Assembly (NCBI RefSeq): GCF_900100275.1
Contig: NZ_FNET01000005.1
Coordinates: forward strand, 372,001-436,000
From: Lentzea albidocapillata subsp. violacea
GTDB taxonomy: Bacteria > Actinomycetota > Actinomycetes > Mycobacteriales > Pseudonocardiaceae
DNA length: 64,000 nt
Direction of reading: 5' to 3'
Below, in pieces: positions 1 to 8,165 of this stretch. The notes beneath the pieces are model-generated. The model made no database searches. It was given only the letters and a program-made list of their open reading frames with translations, and was not told the origin of the DNA. The first letter of the stretch is position 1. Each line of letters starts with the position of its first letter. The position numbers were made by a program, and so were the translations under genes.

Positions 1-97
1 CGTCGCGCGCGTCTCCGGTGACCCATGCGCGGGTCCATCTCTCACGGCCGTCTTTCGCCGTGTCCTTTGCACGCCCTCTTCGCGAGGAGGCTTTCGC

Positions 98-265
98 ATG
101 CCTGACACCACCCAACCCCAGCCCGAGCCGGGCAACCGCGCTGCGCGACGTGCGCAGAAGCGGGGCAAGCAGGACCAGAACACGCACTTCCAGCTGCCGC
201 AGCAGCGGGTGCCGATGGTCCATCCGCGCCAGTTCGCGACCCGTCGCCGCGGAGGATCCGCGTAG
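98..265 (+). CDS. small basic hypothetical protein (55 aa)
   Basis: A 55-residue reading frame starts at ATG 98, about 8 bases after a strong Shine-Dalgarno run (GAGGAGG, 83-89). It ends at TAG 263-265 and is followed by a hairpin terminator. The protein is polar and basic: an acidic/Pro/Gln N-terminus (MPDTTQPQPEPG), an Arg/Lys/Gln-rich middle (RAARRAQKRGKQDQN), then VPMVHPRQFATRRRGG. I see no signal peptide, membrane segment or cysteine. Strong ribosome binding site, high-GC third positions and a private terminator argue that it is real. I do not recognise the family; a small nucleic-acid-binding protein would fit the charge, but that is a guess. Confidence 0.6.
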   Translation: MPDTTQPQPEPGNRAARRAQKRGKQDQNTHFQLPQQRVPMVHPRQFATRRRGGSA

Positions 266-290
266 CCGACGCCGAACCAGGCGCGACACC

Positions 291-326
291 AGCAGAGGAC
301 GTGGCCGAACGGTCACGTCCTCTGCT
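291..326 (+). terminator. hairpin terminator after the 55-aa gene
   Basis: Arms AGCAGAGGACGTG (291-303) and CACGTCCTCTGCT (314-326) are perfectly complementary over 13 bp with a 10-base loop. There is no long T-run, as is common for actinobacterial hairpin terminators. Confidence 0.75.
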
Positions 327-409
327 CCCTTCGTGGGCTTGGCCTCCCGTTCTGTCCGAATCCGATCTAGCCTGAGTTGCTACCGGACCGACAGGATCGG
401 AGGCGCCAG

Positions 410-838
410 GTGAGGATCGCTGACGTTTTGCGGACCAAGGGATCGGCGGTCGCGACAATCGACCCGGACGTACCGGTGTCCGAACTGCTCAGAGCGCTCG
501 CCGAACACAACATCGGCGCGATCGTCGTCGTCGGTTCTTCCGGCGTGGCGGGGATCGTGTCGGAGCGCGACGTGGTGCGCCGGCTGCACGAGGTCGGTGC
601 CGGCCTGCTGTCTTCACCCGTGTCGGCGATCATGACCGCCGACGTCTTCACCTGTTCGCCGTCGGACACGGTGGACAGTCTCACGGTCGTGATGACCGAG
701 CGGCGCTTCCGCCACGTACCCGTGCTGTCCGACGGGCAACTGGTCGGGATCGTCAGCATCGGCGACGTGGTGAAGAGCCGGATCGGACAGCTCGAGCAAT
801 CACAGAACCAGCTGCAGGCCTACATCGCCCAAGGCTGA
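410..838 (+). CDS. CBS-domain pair protein
   Basis: The 142-residue protein consists of two CBS motifs, at about residues 8-60 and 73-125. Typical signatures are visible: GAIVVVGSSGVAGIVSERDV ending the first and HVPVLSDGQLVGIVSIGDV ending the second. Tandem CBS pairs (Bateman modules) bind adenine nucleotides and usually sense energy state. Standalone actinobacterial versions are often linked to dormancy or redox regulation; the ligand here cannot be read from sequence. I chose GTG 410 because GGAG lies about 8 bases upstream and the protein then begins MRIADVLRTKG, the normal family N-terminus. The in-frame TTG at 377 has no ribosome binding site. Confidence 0.85.
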   Translation: MRIADVLRTKGSAVATIDPDVPVSELLRALAEHNIGAIVVVGSSGVAGIVSERDVVRRLHEVGAGLLSSPVSAIMTADVFTCSPSDTVDSLTVVMTERRFRHVPVLSDGQLVGIVSIGDVVKSRIGQLEQSQNQLQAYIAQG

Positions 839-877
839 CCGGCGGCGGACACGGGACCCCTCAGTAGGCTGGATCGG

Positions 878-1819
878 GTGAAACCTTCTCCTGACCGGCC
901 CGAACTCCTCCCAGAACTGGTGGAGGTCGCACCAGGGGTCCACGCCTACATCCAGCCCGACGGGTCCTGGATGATCAACAACACCGGCATCGTCGTCGGC
1001 TCAGATGACACGCTGCTGCTCGTGGACACCACGTCCACCGAGGCACGCAACCGCGCGTTGCTCGCCTCGGTGGCGTCGGTGTGTCCCGCGGCCCCGAGCT
1101 ACGTGATCAACACCCACCACCACGGCGACCACACCTTCGGCAACTGGCTCATGCCACCCTCGACCGTGATTGTCGGCCACGAGGCATGCCGCGAAGAGGT
1201 GCTCGCCGCCGGCCTGCTCGCCGCGCAGGTCCTGACCGGCCCGGACTACGGCCACATCGAGGTCCGCCCGCCGTCGCTCACCTACAGCACCTCGCTGACG
1301 CTGTACCTGGGCACGCGCGTGGTCGAACTGCACCACCCCGGCCCAGCGCACACCCGCGGCGACACCATCGCGTGGCTCCCGGCAGAGCGCGTCCTGTTCA
1401 CCGGCGACCTGGTCTTCGCGGGCGGCCAGCCGTTCCTCGCCGAGGGCAGCATCCACGGCTACCTGTCAGCACTCGAGTTCCTGCGTGCATTCAACGCCGA
1501 CGTGGTCGTCCCCGGTCACGGTCCGCTGCTGCGCGGTCCCGAGATCGCTCGTGTTCTCGACGACCTGGTCGCCTACACGACCTACCTCTCGGAACTGGCC
1601 ACGTCCGGCCATGCCTCCGGCAAGACTCCGATGGAAGCCGTCCGGGAGGCGGGAGAGTCGCGCTTCTCGTCGTGGCAGGAGTCCGAACGCCTGGTCGGCA
1701 ACCTTCACCGCGCCTACCACGAGATCGACGGCAAGCCGCTCTCCGAACGCCTCGAACTGCCTCGCGTGTGGATGGACATGATGGAGCTCCACGGCGGCCC
1801 CATCGCCTGCCACGCCTGA
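878..1819 (+). CDS. metallo-beta-lactamase-fold hydrolase
   Basis: This 313-residue protein has the metallo-beta-lactamase fold. The zinc-binding HxHxDH motif is THHHGDH (about residues 79-85), followed by further ligand regions HPGPAHTRGD (about 151-160), FTGDLVF (about 173-179) and VPGHGP (about 210). It lacks a signal peptide, so it is probably cytoplasmic. The family includes glyoxalase II-like thioesterases, lactonases and Zn-dependent esterases. The substrate is not predictable, but the AHTRGD pattern is typical of the glyoxalase II/SoxH-like branch rather than of true beta-lactamases. It starts at GTG 878, 40 bases after the CBS gene. Confidence 0.85.
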   Translation: MKPSPDRPELLPELVEVAPGVHAYIQPDGSWMINNTGIVVGSDDTLLLVDTTSTEARNRALLASVASVCPAAPSYVINTHHHGDHTFGNWLMPPSTVIVGHEACREEVLAAGLLAAQVLTGPDYGHIEVRPPSLTYSTSLTLYLGTRVVELHHPGPAHTRGDTIAWLPAERVLFTGDLVFAGGQPFLAEGSIHGYLSALEFLRAFNADVVVPGHGPLLRGPEIARVLDDLVAYTTYLSELATSGHASGKTPMEAVREAGESRFSSWQESERLVGNLHRAYHEIDGKPLSERLELPRVWMDMMELHGGPIACHA

Positions 1820-1826
1820 CGCCAAC

Positions 1827-1836
1827 CAATATATTG
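1827..1836. repeat. AT-rich palindrome CAATATATTG (variant of the dispersed motif)
   Basis: A perfect 10-bp AT-rich palindrome lies just after the stop of the hydrolase gene. The same decamer recurs at 48145-48154 next to a GATATC, which links it loosely to the GATATATC family in this window. A further variant, GATATATTAG, is at 1957-1966. Confidence 0.4.
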
Positions 1837-1925
1837 CGCTCGTGGCTGTCGACGACGCACCTCCGCCGCGTGGCCAGAACCCGCTACCTGCTGCTTCACG
1901 ACCTCAAGGCCTATAAGTTCGAATC

Positions 1926-2891
1926 ATGCTACACGACGTCGCCGACGCCACGCACCGATATATTAGTTTGCTCGCCGCTGACCAGCGCGAACACGCGATT
2001 CGTGCGGTCACCGACGACGACCTGAGGCACCGCTGGGCGTATACACCCGGTACACGCCCCGGACTCGCGCTAGGTGAGCTCCAGCGAGACCAGCGCAAGG
2101 CGGTGCACGGCATGCTCGCGACGGTGCTCAGCCCACACGCTTATGCGCAGGCGGCAGCGGTGATGGCATTGGAAGACGTGCTCGACCACCGCGAAGGCGG
2201 GAACCGTGATCGGCACAACGGCGACTTCTGGACGGTGCTCTTCGGCACGCCCGGCGGCGACGATCCGTGGGGTTGGCGCGTCGAAGGACACCACCTGTCG
2301 GTGAACGTCGTCGTCGCCGGCGGCCATGTCTCGGCGACACCGTTCTTCCTGGGTGCGAACCCGGCTCGCGTCACCTACCGCGGCCGTGTCGTAGGTCAGC
2401 CACTGCGGCTGGAGGAGGAACTCGCCCGCGAACTCCTGGACCGCATGGGCCCGACCGCCCGCCGCCTGGCCGTCGTCTCGGACACCGCCCCCGACGACAT
2501 CCGCAGCGGCAACTCACCGCGAATCAACCTGTCCGAACCGATCGGCGTCACGCCGGCCCAACTCGGCAAACCAGCTGCGGAGCTGCTCGTCGACATCGTC
2601 CGCTTCTACCTCGACCGGCTCTCCTACGAACTGGCCGACGAGGAGTTCGCCCAGATCGACCCGGAGCGCCTGCACTTCTCGTGGGAAGGCTCGCTGCGCC
2701 GAGGCGAAGGCCACTACTACCGCGTCCAGGGCCCGGACCTGCTCATCGAGTACGACAACACGGCCAACGAGGCCAATCACGTCCACACGGTCTGGCGCCG
2801 CCATTCAGGTGACTTCGGCGACGACCTGCTCGCCGCCCACTACGAGGAGTCACGGCACACTGTCGTCCGTGGAATGGCCCAGAACGGTTGA
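1926..2891 (+). CDS. DUF3500 family protein
   Basis: The 321-residue protein matches the DUF3500 pattern: an N-terminal helical part, then WTVLFGTPGGDDPWGWRVEG running into HHLSVNVVVAGG (about residues 102-135), and a C-terminal FSWEGSLRRGEGHYYRVQGP (about 258-277) followed by IEYDNTANEANHVHTVWR. The conserved His, Trp and acidic residues suggest an enzyme or ligand-binding protein, but no biochemical role is established that I can name. There is no signal peptide. The 3' end overlaps the start of the endonuclease V gene. Near the start, the codons for HRYISL contain the AT-rich variant motif CGATATATTAG. Confidence 0.8.
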   Translation: MLHDVADATHRYISLLAADQREHAIRAVTDDDLRHRWAYTPGTRPGLALGELQRDQRKAVHGMLATVLSPHAYAQAAAVMALEDVLDHREGGNRDRHNGDFWTVLFGTPGGDDPWGWRVEGHHLSVNVVVAGGHVSATPFFLGANPARVTYRGRVVGQPLRLEEELARELLDRMGPTARRLAVVSDTAPDDIRSGNSPRINLSEPIGVTPAQLGKPAAELLVDIVRFYLDRLSYELADEEFAQIDPERLHFSWEGSLRRGEGHYYRVQGPDLLIEYDNTANEANHVHTVWRRHSGDFGDDLLAAHYEESRHTVVRGMAQNG

Positions 2892-3534
2892 CGACGCTGT
2901 CGCGATGCAAGAACGCCTGCGCAGCCAGGTGATCACCACAAGTGCCCCTGACCTGCGCATAGACATCGTCGCGGGCTTGGACGTCGGCTACCGTAGCAAT
3001 GACTCGGTTGCGGGCGTCTGCGTGGTGTTCGATGCAAAGACGCTGGTCGTCCTCGACGAGGTGGTGGTCGAGGACACGACGGACTTTCCCTACATCGCCG
3101 GGCTGTTCGCGTTCCGCGAGATGCCAGTCCTGCTGCGAGCCCTCGATCAGGTGACCCTCGCGCCCGACCTGTTGGTCGCGGACGGTCAGGGCCTCGCGCA
3201 TCCCCGCCGGTTCGGTCTGGCGTGCCATCTCGGTGTGCAGACCGGCATCCCGAGCATCGGTGTCGCGAAGAACCCGATGGGCACGTTCGAGCAGCCCGGC
3301 CACGCCCGCGGGTCGATGAGCGAGCTCGTCATGGACGGTGACGACGGCGACGAGGTCGTCGGTAGGGCCCTGCGCACGCAGGACGGCGTGAAGCCGGTCT
3401 TCGTGTCGGTCGGCCACAAGATCGACTTGGACCGTGCGTGCGCCGAAGTGCTGCGTCTGGCCCCGCGCTACCGGCTGCCAGAGACGACCCGCCGCGCTGA
3501 CACGCTCACTCGGCAGGTTGCTTCGTCGGGGTGA
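2869..3534 (+). CDS. nfi: endonuclease V (deoxyinosine 3' endonuclease)
   Basis: Endonuclease V cuts the second phosphodiester bond 3' of deoxyinosine and starts repair of deaminated adenine. The 221-residue product has the family landmarks: AGLDVGY (first catalytic Asp), the FPYIAGLFAFREMP segment with the catalytic Glu, DLLVADGQGLAHPRRFGLA (second Asp plus the His/Arg wedge region) and IGVAKNPM. I prefer GTG 2869, which gives MEWPRTVDDAVAMQERLRS, close to usual N-termini. An in-frame ATG at 2809 would add 20 residues of frame-overlap sequence. The 5' end overlaps the DUF3500 gene, so the two are probably cotranscribed. The 3' end overlaps the convergent lspA gene by 29 bp. Confidence 0.9.
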   Translation: MEWPRTVDDAVAMQERLRSQVITTSAPDLRIDIVAGLDVGYRSNDSVAGVCVVFDAKTLVVLDEVVVEDTTDFPYIAGLFAFREMPVLLRALDQVTLAPDLLVADGQGLAHPRRFGLACHLGVQTGIPSIGVAKNPMGTFEQPGHARGSMSELVMDGDDGDEVVGRALRTQDGVKPVFVSVGHKIDLDRACAEVLRLAPRYRLPETTRRADTLTRQVASSG

Positions 3535-3991
3535 AGCTCAGCAGCACGAGCAGGATCGCGCCGCAGACCAGCGCGATGTCCGCGACGTTGCCGACGAACC
3601 AGCCGTTGTAGTCGAGGAAGTCGACGACGTGCCCGCGCGCGAAGCCCGGCGGCCGGAACAGCCGGTCGAGCAGGTGCGTCGTCGCGCCGCCGAGCATCAA
3701 CGCGAGCGCGGCCGCCCGCAGCCCCGTCTGCGGCTGCATGCCGTACCGCGCGAGCAGTACGACGGCGACGGCCGCGACGATGGTGAAGATCCACGTCGAT
3801 CCCGCGCCGATCGAGAACGCGGCACCGGGGTTGTAGAGGAGCCTGAGTTGCAGGAACTCCCCGAGCACGGGAATGGGCGCGCGGCCGGTCAGCGCGCTCT
3901 CGGCCCAGAACTTTGTGGCCTGGTCCAGCAGCAGCACGAGCACTGCGATGCCCATGACGAGTGGCACGCGGCGAGAGGTGGTGGTGTCCAT
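3506..3991 (-). CDS. lspA: lipoprotein signal peptidase (signal peptidase II)
   Basis: LspA is the membrane aspartyl protease that removes signal peptides from diacylglyceryl-modified prolipoproteins. The 161-residue product has four hydrophobic segments and the family boxes: LLLDQATKFW near the N-terminus, LLYNPGAAFSIG, LGGATTHLLDRLF (first catalytic Asp region) and HVVDFLDYNGWFVGNVADIAL (second catalytic Asp). I chose ATG 3991 because MDTTTSRRVPLVMG immediately precedes the first membrane segment. The in-frame ATG 4030 has a better Shine-Dalgarno (GAGGG) and would add 13 residues, so it is a real alternative. Several lipoproteins in this window are plausible substrates. Confidence 0.9.
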   Translation of the reverse strand: MDTTTSRRVPLVMGIAVLVLLLDQATKFWAESALTGRAPIPVLGEFLQLRLLYNPGAAFSIGAGSTWIFTIVAAVAVVLLARYGMQPQTGLRAAALALMLGGATTHLLDRLFRPPGFARGHVVDFLDYNGWFVGNVADIALVCGAILLVLLSFTPTKQPAE

Positions 3992-4244
3992 TTGCGGACG
4001 AGCGTAGTTAAGGACACCACCACTCGGCATCAGACCCTCGTCACTTCGTGAACGCTTCGACGTCGTCGACACGAGTTGGAAGATGCCGCGCTCGTTCGCG
4101 ACGTCGTCCGTCGCGATGTGCTCCACGAACCGGAACGAGATGGTCACCGAGCTGCCGTGGTCAGCGAGCTCGCCGAACCACTTCTCCGTCTGGTCCACGA
4201 ACCTGGGCGAACCCGAGCACCCTGCTTCACCGGGCCCGCGCGGA

Positions 4245-5555
4245 TCAGCTCCGGCGAGTACAGGCCGCGGGGAAGACTCCGGACAGGAGCGGATGCGCGT
4301 CGACGATCTTGCGGGCGATGCTCACGGAGTCAACGAGCGGATGCAGCGCCAACGCTTTCACCGCATGTGTGCGCTCACCGCTGATGGCGGCCTTGATGGT
4401 GGCGCGTTCGACGACCTTGAGCGCGGTCACGAGTCCGACGCCCTCGTCCGGCACCTGGCTGACCGAGACGGGCCGCGCGCCGTTCGCGTCGACAAGGCTC
4501 GGCACCTCGATGATGGCGTCCGCGTCCAGACACGCCAACGTCGTCTTGTTGGGCACGTTGAGGATCAAGGTGGCTCGATTGCCGGACGCGATGGCGTGCA
4601 TCAGGTCGAGGGCGACCCGTTCGTAACCTCCGCCGTCGAGGTCGTCGCTGTCGCGTTCGTCCTCGCGGGTCTCGGCCATGTACGTCTGCTCGCGTTCGAG
4701 ACGGGTCCGCTCCCAGCTCTCCCACGAAGGAGCCGCGTAGAACCGCTTCTGCTGTTCCAGGAGGAACGCCCCGCGCGACGCACCGGCCTCCACTGCCTCA
4801 CGCGTGAAGTAGTAGTAGTGCAGGTACTCGTTCGGAATGGCACCCAACGTCCGCAGCCACTCCGAGCCGAAGAGCTTGCCCTCCTCGAACGACTCGAGCC
4901 GCTCGGTGTCCGCTAGCAGATCCGGCAGCACGTCCCGCCCGTGCACGTGGACGCCCCGCAGCCAGCCGAGGTGGTTGAGGCCGGCGTAGTCGAGCCACGC
5001 GTCCGCGAGATCGGTGCCGACCGCCCGCGCGACCCGCTTGCCGAGGCCGACGGGTGAGTCGCAGATGCCGATGACGCGACTGCCAAGGTGTGCCGCCATC
5101 GCCTCGGTGACCATGCCGGCGGGATTCGTGAAGTTGATGACCCATGCGTCCGGCGCGTGCACGGATATACGGCGCGCGATGTCGAGCGCGACGGGCACGG
5201 TACGCAGACCGTATGCAACGCCGCCGGCGCCGACTGTCTCCTGTCCGAGCACACCACAGCTCGCCGCGACGCTCTCGTCGGCCGCGCGCCCGTCGAGCCC
5301 GCCGACGCGGATCGCGGAGAACACGAAGTCCGCCCCGCGCAACGCCCCGTCGAGGTCGGTCGACGCCGTCACCTCCGGCGCATCCGATATATCAGTCGCG
5401 AGTTCGGCGAGAACGCCTCCGATCGCGGACAGCCGGGCAGCGTCAAGATCGTGCAGCACGACCTCCGTCACGCGACCGGGTGAGCGATCGGCGAGCAGCG
5501 CGCGATAGACGAGCGGCACGCGGAAGCCACCCCCGCCCAGGATGACCAGCTTCAT
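4245..5555 (-). CDS. glycoside hydrolase family 4 (6-phospho-beta-glucosidase type)
   Basis: GH4 enzymes use NAD and a divalent metal to cleave glycosides by a redox-assisted elimination. The 436-residue protein opens with the dinucleotide fold LVILGGGGFRVPLVYRAL, then shows NFTNPAGMVTEAM, the metal-ligand cysteine in VIGICDSPVGLGKR (about residues 188-201) and the catalytic-region histidine in AGLNHLGWLRG. This matches the 6-phospho-beta-glucosidase branch (CelF/LicH/BglT), though whether the substrate is phosphorylated cannot be read here; no PTS genes are nearby. It starts at ATG 5555 and diverges from the helD-type gene. An internal GATATATC (5386-5393) is read as T-D-I-S with a rare ATA codon. 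Confidence 0.88.
   Translation of the reverse strand: MKLVILGGGGFRVPLVYRALLADRSPGRVTEVVLHDLDAARLSAIGGVLAELATDISDAPEVTASTDLDGALRGADFVFSAIRVGGLDGRAADESVAASCGVLGQETVGAGGVAYGLRTVPVALDIARRISVHAPDAWVINFTNPAGMVTEAMAAHLGSRVIGICDSPVGLGKRVARAVGTDLADAWLDYAGLNHLGWLRGVHVHGRDVLPDLLADTERLESFEEGKLFGSEWLRTLGAIPNEYLHYYYFTREAVEAGASRGAFLLEQQKRFYAAPSWESWERTRLEREQTYMAETREDERDSDDLDGGGYERVALDLMHAIASGNRATLILNVPNKTTLACLDADAIIEVPSLVDANGARPVSVSQVPDEGVGLVTALKVVERATIKAAISGERTHAVKALALHPLVDSVSIARKIVDAHPLLSGVFPAACTRRS
5386..5393 (-). repeat. GATATATC motif inside the GH4 gene
   Basis: An exact GATATATC core with flanks CCGATATATCAGT on the plus strand. In the gene's own frame it reads ACT GAT ATA TCG (T-D-I-S). Confidence 0.6.
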
Positions 5556-5766
5556 GCCTTCACCACATCCATTCAGCCTCTTCCGCAGTGGTGGCCGCTT
5601 CGCTGAAGCCTACATTTCCGGATGCGGTCGACGGCGAATCACTGGACGTTCGGCAGTCGGACCGCTGGCGAGCGGATGCAGAGCCTGTGAACTCTGGTCG
5701 GGCCCGCTGACCAGGCCGATCGCCTTCGTCGCGGGCTCTCGCAAAGGGTGCCGCGCACGACTGAAG

Positions 5767-5833
5767 TGTGATAAAAAGAATGGCTTTGGATTTTCGGAAT
5801 GAATTTTCCGGGAAGATAGAAAGATTGTATCAC
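5767..5833. promoter_or_regulatory. AT-rich promoter region with spaced inverted repeat upstream of the HelD-type gene
   Basis: The stretch before the helicase start is unusually AT-rich for this genome. TGTGATA at 5767-5773 is mirrored by a TATCACA ending near 5833, just before the AGGGGG ribosome binding site (5834-5839). The two arms are about 50 bases apart, so this could be an operator pair, a long-stem leader or chance. I did not find an inverted repeat that I would call a rifamycin-associated element. Confidence 0.35.
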
Positions 5834-5843
5834 AGGGGGCAAG

Positions 5844-7868
5844 GTGTTGGCGAGCGAACAGGCACGGATCACCTCTCTGTATGAAAGGCTCGACAAAGAA
5901 CGGAACAAAGCGGCCGCCGAACTTGCGGCCGCGCTGCGGGACGCCGTCACCCCGCGACTGGACCGCGAGGCCACCGTCGAGGTGCTGACCAGGGAAGTGG
6001 GGAAGTACCGCGCGGCGGAGGCAGGGTTGTGCTTCGGTCGCATCGACTCGGAGAACGGCGACTGCACCTACATCGGACGAGTCGGGCTGTTCGACGACGA
6101 CTTCGAACCGTTGCTGCTGGACTGGCGAGCGCCTGCGGCGCGTCCGTTCTACACGGCGACCGCAGCGAACCCGGAAGGTGTCGTACTACGGCGGCACTTC
6201 CGTGTTCGTGACCGGGAGCTGTGCGACTTCCACGACGACGAACTGCTGACCGACGCGACCGCACTGCTCGACGCCCTCAACGCGCCGCGGACCGCGACGA
6301 TGCGCGACATCGTCTCGACCATCCAGGCCGAGCAGGACGAGATCATCCGCTATTCGGGCCCCAGCGTGCTGGTGATCGAAGGTGGTCCGGGCACGGGCAA
6401 GACCGCCGTGGCCCTGCATCGAGTGGCATACCTGCTGTATACGCGCCGTGAACGCCTGTCGCGCCACGGAGTGCTGATCGTCGGCCCGAACACCGGCTTC
6501 CTTCACTACGTCGGCGACGTCCTGCCGTCGCTGGGGGAGACCGACGTCGTGTTCGCGACACCCGGCGAGCTGTATCCCGGCATCGTCACCGACGTCGAGG
6601 ACACCCCGGCGTTGCAACGGCTGAAAGGCGATATATCAGTTCTGGATCTGCTGGCCGTCGCCGTCGCCGACCGGCAGGAACTTCCCGACGAGACCATCGA
6701 GATCGAGCTGGAGGACGTCGTCGTCCCGCTCGACGCGCACGTCGCCGCCGTCGCGCGGGAGAAGACGCGTTACTACGGACTGCCGCACAACGCCGCGCGC
6801 AAGTACTTCTTCCTCGCGCTCGCCGAGGAACTCGTCGCGCCGGCGATGCGGCTGATCGGTGTCGACTGGCCGGAGATCGAGGAGGACGTCCGGCAGGAAC
6901 TCCGCCGCAGCCCCGCGTTGCGCGACGCCGTCGACAGGCTGTGGCCGCTGCTCACACCGGAACAGTTGCTCGCCGACCTGTACGACGGCCGCTGCTTCCG
7001 GATCGGCGCACCGGAACTGCACCGGCCCGATGCCGAAGCGTGGACGGTCTCCGACGTGCCATTGCTGGACGAGCTCGCCGACCTGCTCGGGTCCGACGGA
7101 GCCCCGGAGCGCGCGGCGAGGAGAGAAGAGGAGGAACAGCTCGAATACGCGCGCGGCGTCATGGACGTCCTGTCCATCGACAGGCGCGCGGACTCCGACG
7201 AGTACATCGTCACGGACTTCGTCAACGCCGAGGTGCTGGCCGCCCGGCACGAGGTCCGCGACCAGCGCACCCTTGCCGAACGAGCCGCCGACGATCGCAC
7301 GTGGACCTTTGGTCACGTCGTCGTGGACGAGGCACAGGAACTGTCCGCGATGGACTGGCGTGTGCTCCTGCGCCGGTGCCCGAACAGGTCCATGACCGTC
7401 GTCGGCGACCTGGCCCAGCGCCAGGCCGCGGGCGGCGTCCGAAGCTGGGGATCGGTGTTCGACCGCTTCACCTACCGCAGGCTGGAGGTCAACTACCGCA
7501 CCCCCGGCGAGATCATGGCCATCGCTACCCCGGTACTGAAGCTCGTCGACCCCGACGCGTCGGCGCCGGTGTCGGTGCGCAAGGCCGGAGTGCGTCCGTG
7601 GGCCCGCCGCGTAACTGATATATCGGCGGCCGTGCGCGACGAACTCGACGCGCACGCCGATGCGTGCAACGAACGCACGATCGCCGTCATCGGCGAAGGC
7701 TGGATGCCGCCACGAGCGGCGAAGGGCCTGGAGTTCGACGTCGTCCTCGTCGTCGAACCTCAACGCATGTCGTCCAGCGAGCTGTACGTGGCGCTGACGA
7801 GGGCGACCCAACGGCTCGGCGTCCTGCACACCGAGCCGTTGCCACGTCACCTACGAGGTCTCCTCTGA
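5844..7868 (+). CDS. HelD/HelR-family RNA polymerase recycling ATPase
   Basis: The 674-residue protein resembles UvrD-like superfamily 1 ATPases of the HelD type. These pry open stalled or drug-bound RNA polymerase; in actinobacteria the HelR branch protects against rifamycins. An N-terminal coiled coil (about residues 1-45, ITSLYERLDKERNKAAAELA) is followed by a segment with DFEPLLLDWRAPAARPFY, Walker A IEGGPGTGKTAVALHRVAYL (about 178-197), Walker B VVVDEAQELSAMDW (about 492-505), VVGDLAQRQ, and the C-terminal ELYVALTRATQRLGVLHT. The start is GTG 5844 with AGGGGG upstream. Two GATATATC motifs fall inside (6630, 7617). The 3' end overlaps cutA by 18 bp. HelD versus HelR cannot be settled from the sequence alone. 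Confidence 0.88.
   Translation: MLASEQARITSLYERLDKERNKAAAELAAALRDAVTPRLDREATVEVLTREVGKYRAAEAGLCFGRIDSENGDCTYIGRVGLFDDDFEPLLLDWRAPAARPFYTATAANPEGVVLRRHFRVRDRELCDFHDDELLTDATALLDALNAPRTATMRDIVSTIQAEQDEIIRYSGPSVLVIEGGPGTGKTAVALHRVAYLLYTRRERLSRHGVLIVGPNTGFLHYVGDVLPSLGETDVVFATPGELYPGIVTDVEDTPALQRLKGDISVLDLLAVAVADRQELPDETIEIELEDVVVPLDAHVAAVAREKTRYYGLPHNAARKYFFLALAEELVAPAMRLIGVDWPEIEEDVRQELRRSPALRDAVDRLWPLLTPEQLLADLYDGRCFRIGAPELHRPDAEAWTVSDVPLLDELADLLGSDGAPERAARREEEEQLEYARGVMDVLSIDRRADSDEYIVTDFVNAEVLAARHEVRDQRTLAERAADDRTWTFGHVVVDEAQELSAMDWRVLLRRCPNRSMTVVGDLAQRQAAGGVRSWGSVFDRFTYRRLEVNYRTPGEIMAIATPVLKLVDPDASAPVSVRKAGVRPWARRVTDISAAVRDELDAHADACNERTIAVIGEGWMPPRAAKGLEFDVVLVVEPQRMSSSELYVALTRATQRLGVLHTEPLPRHLRGLL
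6630..6637 (+). repeat. GATATATC motif inside the HelD-type gene (first copy)
   Basis: GCGATATATCAGTT extends the core in the same orientation as the intergenic copies. It is read as GAT ATA TCA GTT (D-I-S-V). Confidence 0.6.
7617..7624 (-). repeat. GATATATC motif inside the HelD-type gene (second copy)
   Basis: On the minus strand it reads CCGATATATCAGTTACGCG, identical over 19 bases to the copy at 55152-55170. In the gene it is ACT GAT ATA TCG (T-D-I-S). Confidence 0.6.
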
Positions 7869-8165
7869 GACCCATGTGAGGTAGTCGTCGTTGCCCCCGA
7901 CCACGGGGGTGACGACGACCTCTGGCACCTCATAGTTGTGATTCGCCTTGATGTGCGCGACCAGTTCGTCCACGCGGATGGCAGACGTCTTCACGACGCA
8001 CTGCCATTCGTCGTCGATGCGCACCTCGCCGTCCCACCGGTAGACACTGCGAATCGGCACGATCTGTACGCACGCGCCAAGCCGCGCCTCGACGATGCCT
8101 CTTGCCAGGGCCTCGGCAGCCCCGGCGGAGTCGACCGTCGTCGTCACCACACTCGCATCGCTCAC
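7851..8165 (-). CDS. cutA: CutA-type divalent cation tolerance protein
   Basis: CutA is a small trimeric ferredoxin-fold protein, related in shape to PII signalling proteins. Its link to copper tolerance comes from E. coli and its actual role is unclear. The 104-residue product has the family order: SVVTTTVDSAGAAEALARGI, RLGACVQIVPIRSVYRWDG, VVKTSAIRVDELVAHIKANH and YEVPEVVVTPVVGG. It starts at GTG 8165 inside the motif GTGA, overlapping the stop of the adenosine deaminase gene by 4 bp, so it is translationally coupled to it. Its 3' end overlaps the HelD-type gene on the other strand. Confidence 0.93.
   Translation of the reverse strand: MSDASVVTTTVDSAGAAEALARGIVEARLGACVQIVPIRSVYRWDGEVRIDDEWQCVVKTSAIRVDELVAHIKANHNYEVPEVVVTPVVGGNDDYLTWVSEETS

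Noticed and set aside
1917-1926. tRNA T-loop-like GTTCGAATC
   Set aside because: The flanking bases cannot form a T-stem or an acceptor stem, and no anticodon arm is present upstream.
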